Shown one piece after another: positions 4,701 to 5,939 of a stretch of 5,939 bases of DNA. This DNA comes from an uncultured Spirochaetales bacterium. GTDB lineage: Bacteria; Spirochaetota; Spirochaetia; Sphaerochaetales; Sphaerochaetaceae. The stretch covers positions 1 to 5,939 of the forward strand of contig CALFMX010000113.1 of the NCBI GenBank assembly GCA_937902565.1, given 5' to 3'. Numbering within the stretch: position 1 is the stretch's first letter; each line of letters begins with the position of its first letter. A program made the translations under genes and the position numbers. Below the pieces are notes generated by a model. That model did no database searches. It was not told the origin of the DNA and worked only from the letters and a program-made list of their open reading frames with translations.

Positions 4701-4720
4701 ACTGCCACAGGGCAGTCCTG
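4687..4720 (-). terminator. Intrinsic terminator of tRNA-Cys
   Basis: Read on the minus strand, CAGGACTGCC and GGCAGTCCTG form a perfect 10-bp stem around CTGT (4697-4720), followed by TTTTCTTTCT. It begins 7 bases after the mature tRNA 3' end. This is a textbook Rho-independent terminator. Confidence 0.9.
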
Positions 4721-4727
4721 AAAAGAG

Positions 4728-4799
4728 AGGTGCCAATCGGATTCGAACCGATGTATGAAGGTTTTGCAGACCTTTCCCTAGCCGCTTGGGTATGGCACC
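4728..4799 (-). tRNA. tRNA-Cys (anticodon GCA)
   Basis: On the minus strand the 72 bases fold as a complete cloverleaf. The acceptor is GGTGCCA with TGGCACC, and the D stem is CCC/GGG around AAGCGGCTA. The anticodon stem is AAGGT/ACCTT with loop CTGCAAA (anticodon GCA). The T stem is ATCGG/CCGAT with loop TTCGAAT. The unpaired base after the acceptor is T (U73), the identity base for cysteinyl-tRNA synthetase. CCA is not encoded (CTC follows), so it must be added by the CCA-adding enzyme. It has its own promoter and terminator and stands alone. Its 3' end points towards the accessory segment, the side where tRNA-targeting integrases insert DNA. Confidence 0.97.
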
Positions 4800-4818
4800 A
4801 TGGCGTGAAGCCTCTCTG

Positions 4819-4847
4819 AGATTAGCAGGTTTGAGTGGGAGAATCAA
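4819..4847 (-). promoter_or_regulatory. Promoter of tRNA-Cys
   Basis: On the minus strand TTGATT (4842-4847), a 17-bp spacer and TAATCT (4819-4824) make a good sigma-70-type promoter, with a start expected about 12-14 bases before the mature tRNA 5' end. Confidence 0.75.
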
Positions 4848-4873
4848 GGGGGGCAAAAGAGTGATAATCATGA

Positions 4874-4903
4874 TTGACATCTGAATGTTTTTGATTGTAT
4901 CAT
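4874..4903 (+). promoter_or_regulatory. Promoter of the DeoR-family regulator gene
   Basis: A perfect -35 TTGACA (4874-4879), an 18-bp spacer and -10 TATCAT (4898-4903) point at the regulator, with a start near 4910 and a leader of about 38 bases. A perfect 10-bp palindrome AATCATGATT (4866-4875) overlaps the -35, and TTGTAT-C-ATACAA (4895-4907) covers the -10. Confidence 0.75.
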
Positions 4904-4937
4904 ACAAATAGGTAGTAAATAATTCAAAAACATTCAG
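4881..4937 (+). promoter_or_regulatory. 14-bp perfect inverted repeat spanning promoter and ribosome site, probable operator
   Basis: CTGAATGTTTTTGA (4881-4894) lies between the -35 and -10 boxes, and its exact reverse complement TCAAAAACATTCAG (4924-4937) ends at the AGGAAGG ribosome site (4936-4942). The arms are 29 bp apart, about four helical turns centre to centre (43 bp). Autoregulators of the DeoR family often bind repeated sites and loop DNA, so this is probably the regulator's own operator; that link is inferred. Confidence 0.6.
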
Positions 4938-4947
4938 GAAGGCCCTA

Positions 4948-5733
4948 ATGTCAACCATTCCAGCCGGACGACAACAGCATATTCTCCAACGCATACGGCG
5001 TGAGGGAATCGTCACGGTAAGTGAGTTGGCCCAGGAGCTTCATGTCAGTGAGCTGACCATCAGACGCGACCTCGACCAGTTGGCCGCCCGCTCGCTTGTC
5101 GAGCGCACCCACGGGGGGGCCACCGAGTTGCGCACCCTCGTGGTCGAGCCCGACTACCCGCAGAAGGTCAAGGAGTATCCGGTACAGAAGGCGGCCATCG
5201 CCGCCAGGGTCGCTGCTATGGTCGAGGAGGGGGATACCCTCTACGTCAACAGCGGCTCGTCGACGCTTGCTGTCATCCAGGCCCTTGCCCGGCTCGACAA
5301 GAGCATCACCATCGTCACCAACAACGCCGACGCCTTCTGGGCGTGCAAGGAGAGTGAGAACATCCGCCTGATCTTCTGTGGCGGGGTCTACCGCCAGCGG
5401 AGCCACTCCGTCTCCGGCTCCCTCGCTTCCCTCATCATCTCGCAGATCAACGCCACCAAGGCGATCATCGGCGTCGACGGCTTCTCGCCCTCCGGCGGCC
5501 TCACCACCCCCATCCTCGAGGAGGCGGAGACCACCCGCGCCATGATCGAGCAGACGGTGGGAAGCGTCATCGTGGTGGCCGCCGCCAACAAGATCGGGGT
5601 GGTCTCGAACTACCGCACCATCGGCCTGGACCAGGTCGATATCCTGGTCACCGACCAGGAGGGCGGTGATATTGTCAGTCAGATGGAGATCCCTGGTGAT
5701 CTCTCGATTATTATTGCAACTACTACACAGTAG
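4948..5733 (+). CDS. DeoR-family transcriptional regulator
   Basis: A 261-residue protein of normal DeoR-family length. Residues 8-58 are the winged helix-turn-helix: RQQHILQRIRREG, then VSELAQELHVSELTIRRDLD (24-43) as the recognition pair, and ERTHGGA (52-58) as the wing. Residues about 78-230 form the sugar-phosphate-sensing DeoRC domain, with DTLYVNSGSST (96-106, the phosphate-binding loop, usually GTT-like), IVTNN (122-126), CGGVYR (144-149) and GVDGFSPSGGLTTP (175-188). These proteins usually repress sugar or polyol catabolic genes and let go when a phosphorylated sugar binds. ATG 4948 has AGGAAGG 5 bases upstream. The gene downstream follows after 12 bases with its own ribosome site, so it is a likely target in the same transcript. 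The effector cannot be told from sequence. Confidence 0.93.
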   Translation: MSTIPAGRQQHILQRIRREGIVTVSELAQELHVSELTIRRDLDQLAARSLVERTHGGATELRTLVVEPDYPQKVKEYPVQKAAIAARVAAMVEEGDTLYVNSGSSTLAVIQALARLDKSITIVTNNADAFWACKESENIRLIFCGGVYRQRSHSVSGSLASLIISQINATKAIIGVDGFSPSGGLTTPILEEAETTRAMIEQTVGSVIVVAAANKIGVVSNYRTIGLDQVDILVTDQEGGDIVSQMEIPGDLSIIIATTTQ

Positions 5734-5745
5734 AAGGAGTGTGTG

Positions 5746-5939
5746 ATGAAGTTTTTGGAAGAGTATGCAGAGCACTATGCTGACTGCGCATGGTTGAGCT
5801 TCGAGGAGCTCGAGGCGTTCATGGTAGACGCACTGGTCAATGCCGGGATTCCCGCAGCAGATGCCGCGATCATCGGTGATCGCGGCGTGGCCGGTGGTGT
5901 GGAATTGACTGCTGCACTGGATTATCAGATGCCTGTGGA
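5746..5939 (+). CDS. N-terminal part of an uncharacterised protein, possibly an Ldh-type oxidoreductase (3' end outside window)
   Basis: Sixty-four complete codons are visible. ATG 5746 has AAGGAG (5734-5739) six bases upstream; a GTG one codon earlier is less likely. The text SFEELEAFMVDALVNAGIPA followed by ADAAIIGD resembles the first helices of the malate/L-lactate/ureidoglycolate dehydrogenase family (Ldh_2), which begin 'eeL..f..daL.aaGv...dA.i.ad'. After that, those enzymes should continue towards 'R.G..SHG', which is not seen; instead the frame reads RGVAGGVELTAALDYQMPV. The family call is therefore weak. Position 12 bases after the regulator stop suggests co-transcription and that the DeoR-type protein controls it. 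Confidence 0.6.
   Translation, partial: MKFLEEYAEHYADCAWLSFEELEAFMVDALVNAGIPAADAAIIGDRGVAGGVELTAALDYQMPV
5863..5886. repeat. Perfect 10-bp hairpin with TCGG loop inside the last gene
   Basis: GCCGCGATCA (5863-5872) and TGATCGCGGC (5877-5886) are exact reverse complements around TCGG. In RNA this would be a very stable GC-rich stem 117 bases after the start codon. It lies at the point where similarity to Ldh-type enzymes stops. It may be chance in a GC-rich gene. Confidence 0.4.

Noticed and set aside
4728..4750. Attachment-site duplication of the tRNA-Cys 3' end
   Set aside because: I looked for a second copy of the tRNA 3' end between 1853 and 4727 and elsewhere and saw none, so no att site is claimed.
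4533..5015. Minus-strand open frame of 160 codons
   Set aside because: It runs through the tRNA-Cys gene, its terminator and the divergent promoter region, so it cannot be a real gene.
4951..5775. Long minus-strand open frame (274 codons) across the DeoR-family gene
   Set aside because: It is an antisense shadow, with no motifs and no ribosome site.

Overview
The window holds two blocks of GC-rich, well-packed chromosomal genes on either side of a messy, AT-richer accessory stretch. The species cannot be named from sequence alone. A strong preference for G/C in third codon positions, a Liv-type amino acid importer, a DeoR-family sugar regulator and a tRNA-Cys without an encoded CCA fit a free-living or host-associated heterotroph. 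A Sphaerochaeta-like spirochaete or a GC-rich anaerobe is my low-confidence guess.

Block 1 (1-1852, + strand) is the 3' end of a branched-chain amino acid ABC importer operon: the C-terminus of a LivM-type permease, then complete livG and livF ATPase genes. They are joined by two ATGA stop/start overlaps, so the three are almost certainly co-translated.

Block 2 (about 1853-4700) is accessory DNA. It opens with an IS630-family transposase pseudogene. The gene is frameshifted at a run of seven A and cut off just after the first catalytic Asp, at a perfect 26-bp palindrome. On the minus strand follows the main discovery candidate, a three-gene HipA-type toxin-antitoxin operon in hipB-hipS-hipT order (3974 down to 2741). 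In it the kinase HipA is split into a small HipS (N-terminal subdomain) and a HipT kinase. HipT is only 234 residues long and appears to have lost about 100 residues in frame between the ATP-binding half and the catalytic loop. Upstream lie a perfect inverted-repeat operator over the hipB promoter, an AT-rich zone of short repeats, and two broken gene ends on the + strand. One looks like the winged-helix tail of an AlbA_2/RecG-like ATP-binding protein; the other I do not recognise. About 160 bases of direct and inverted repeats (4574-4700) then lead up to the tRNA terminator.

Block 3 (4687-5939) returns to ordinary chromosome. It has a tRNA-Cys (minus strand) with its own promoter and terminator, a divergent DeoR-family regulator whose promoter carries a 14-bp perfect inverted repeat, and the 5' end of a gene probably in the same transcript as the regulator. 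The tRNA 3' end faces the accessory block, as expected for a tRNA-associated insertion hotspot, but I found no second copy of the tRNA end that would mark an attachment site.

The operon-like units are livM-livG-livF (amino acid uptake), hipB-hipS-hipT (autoregulated kinase toxin module, probably damaged) and the deoR-like gene with its downstream neighbour (probably control of a catabolic enzyme).
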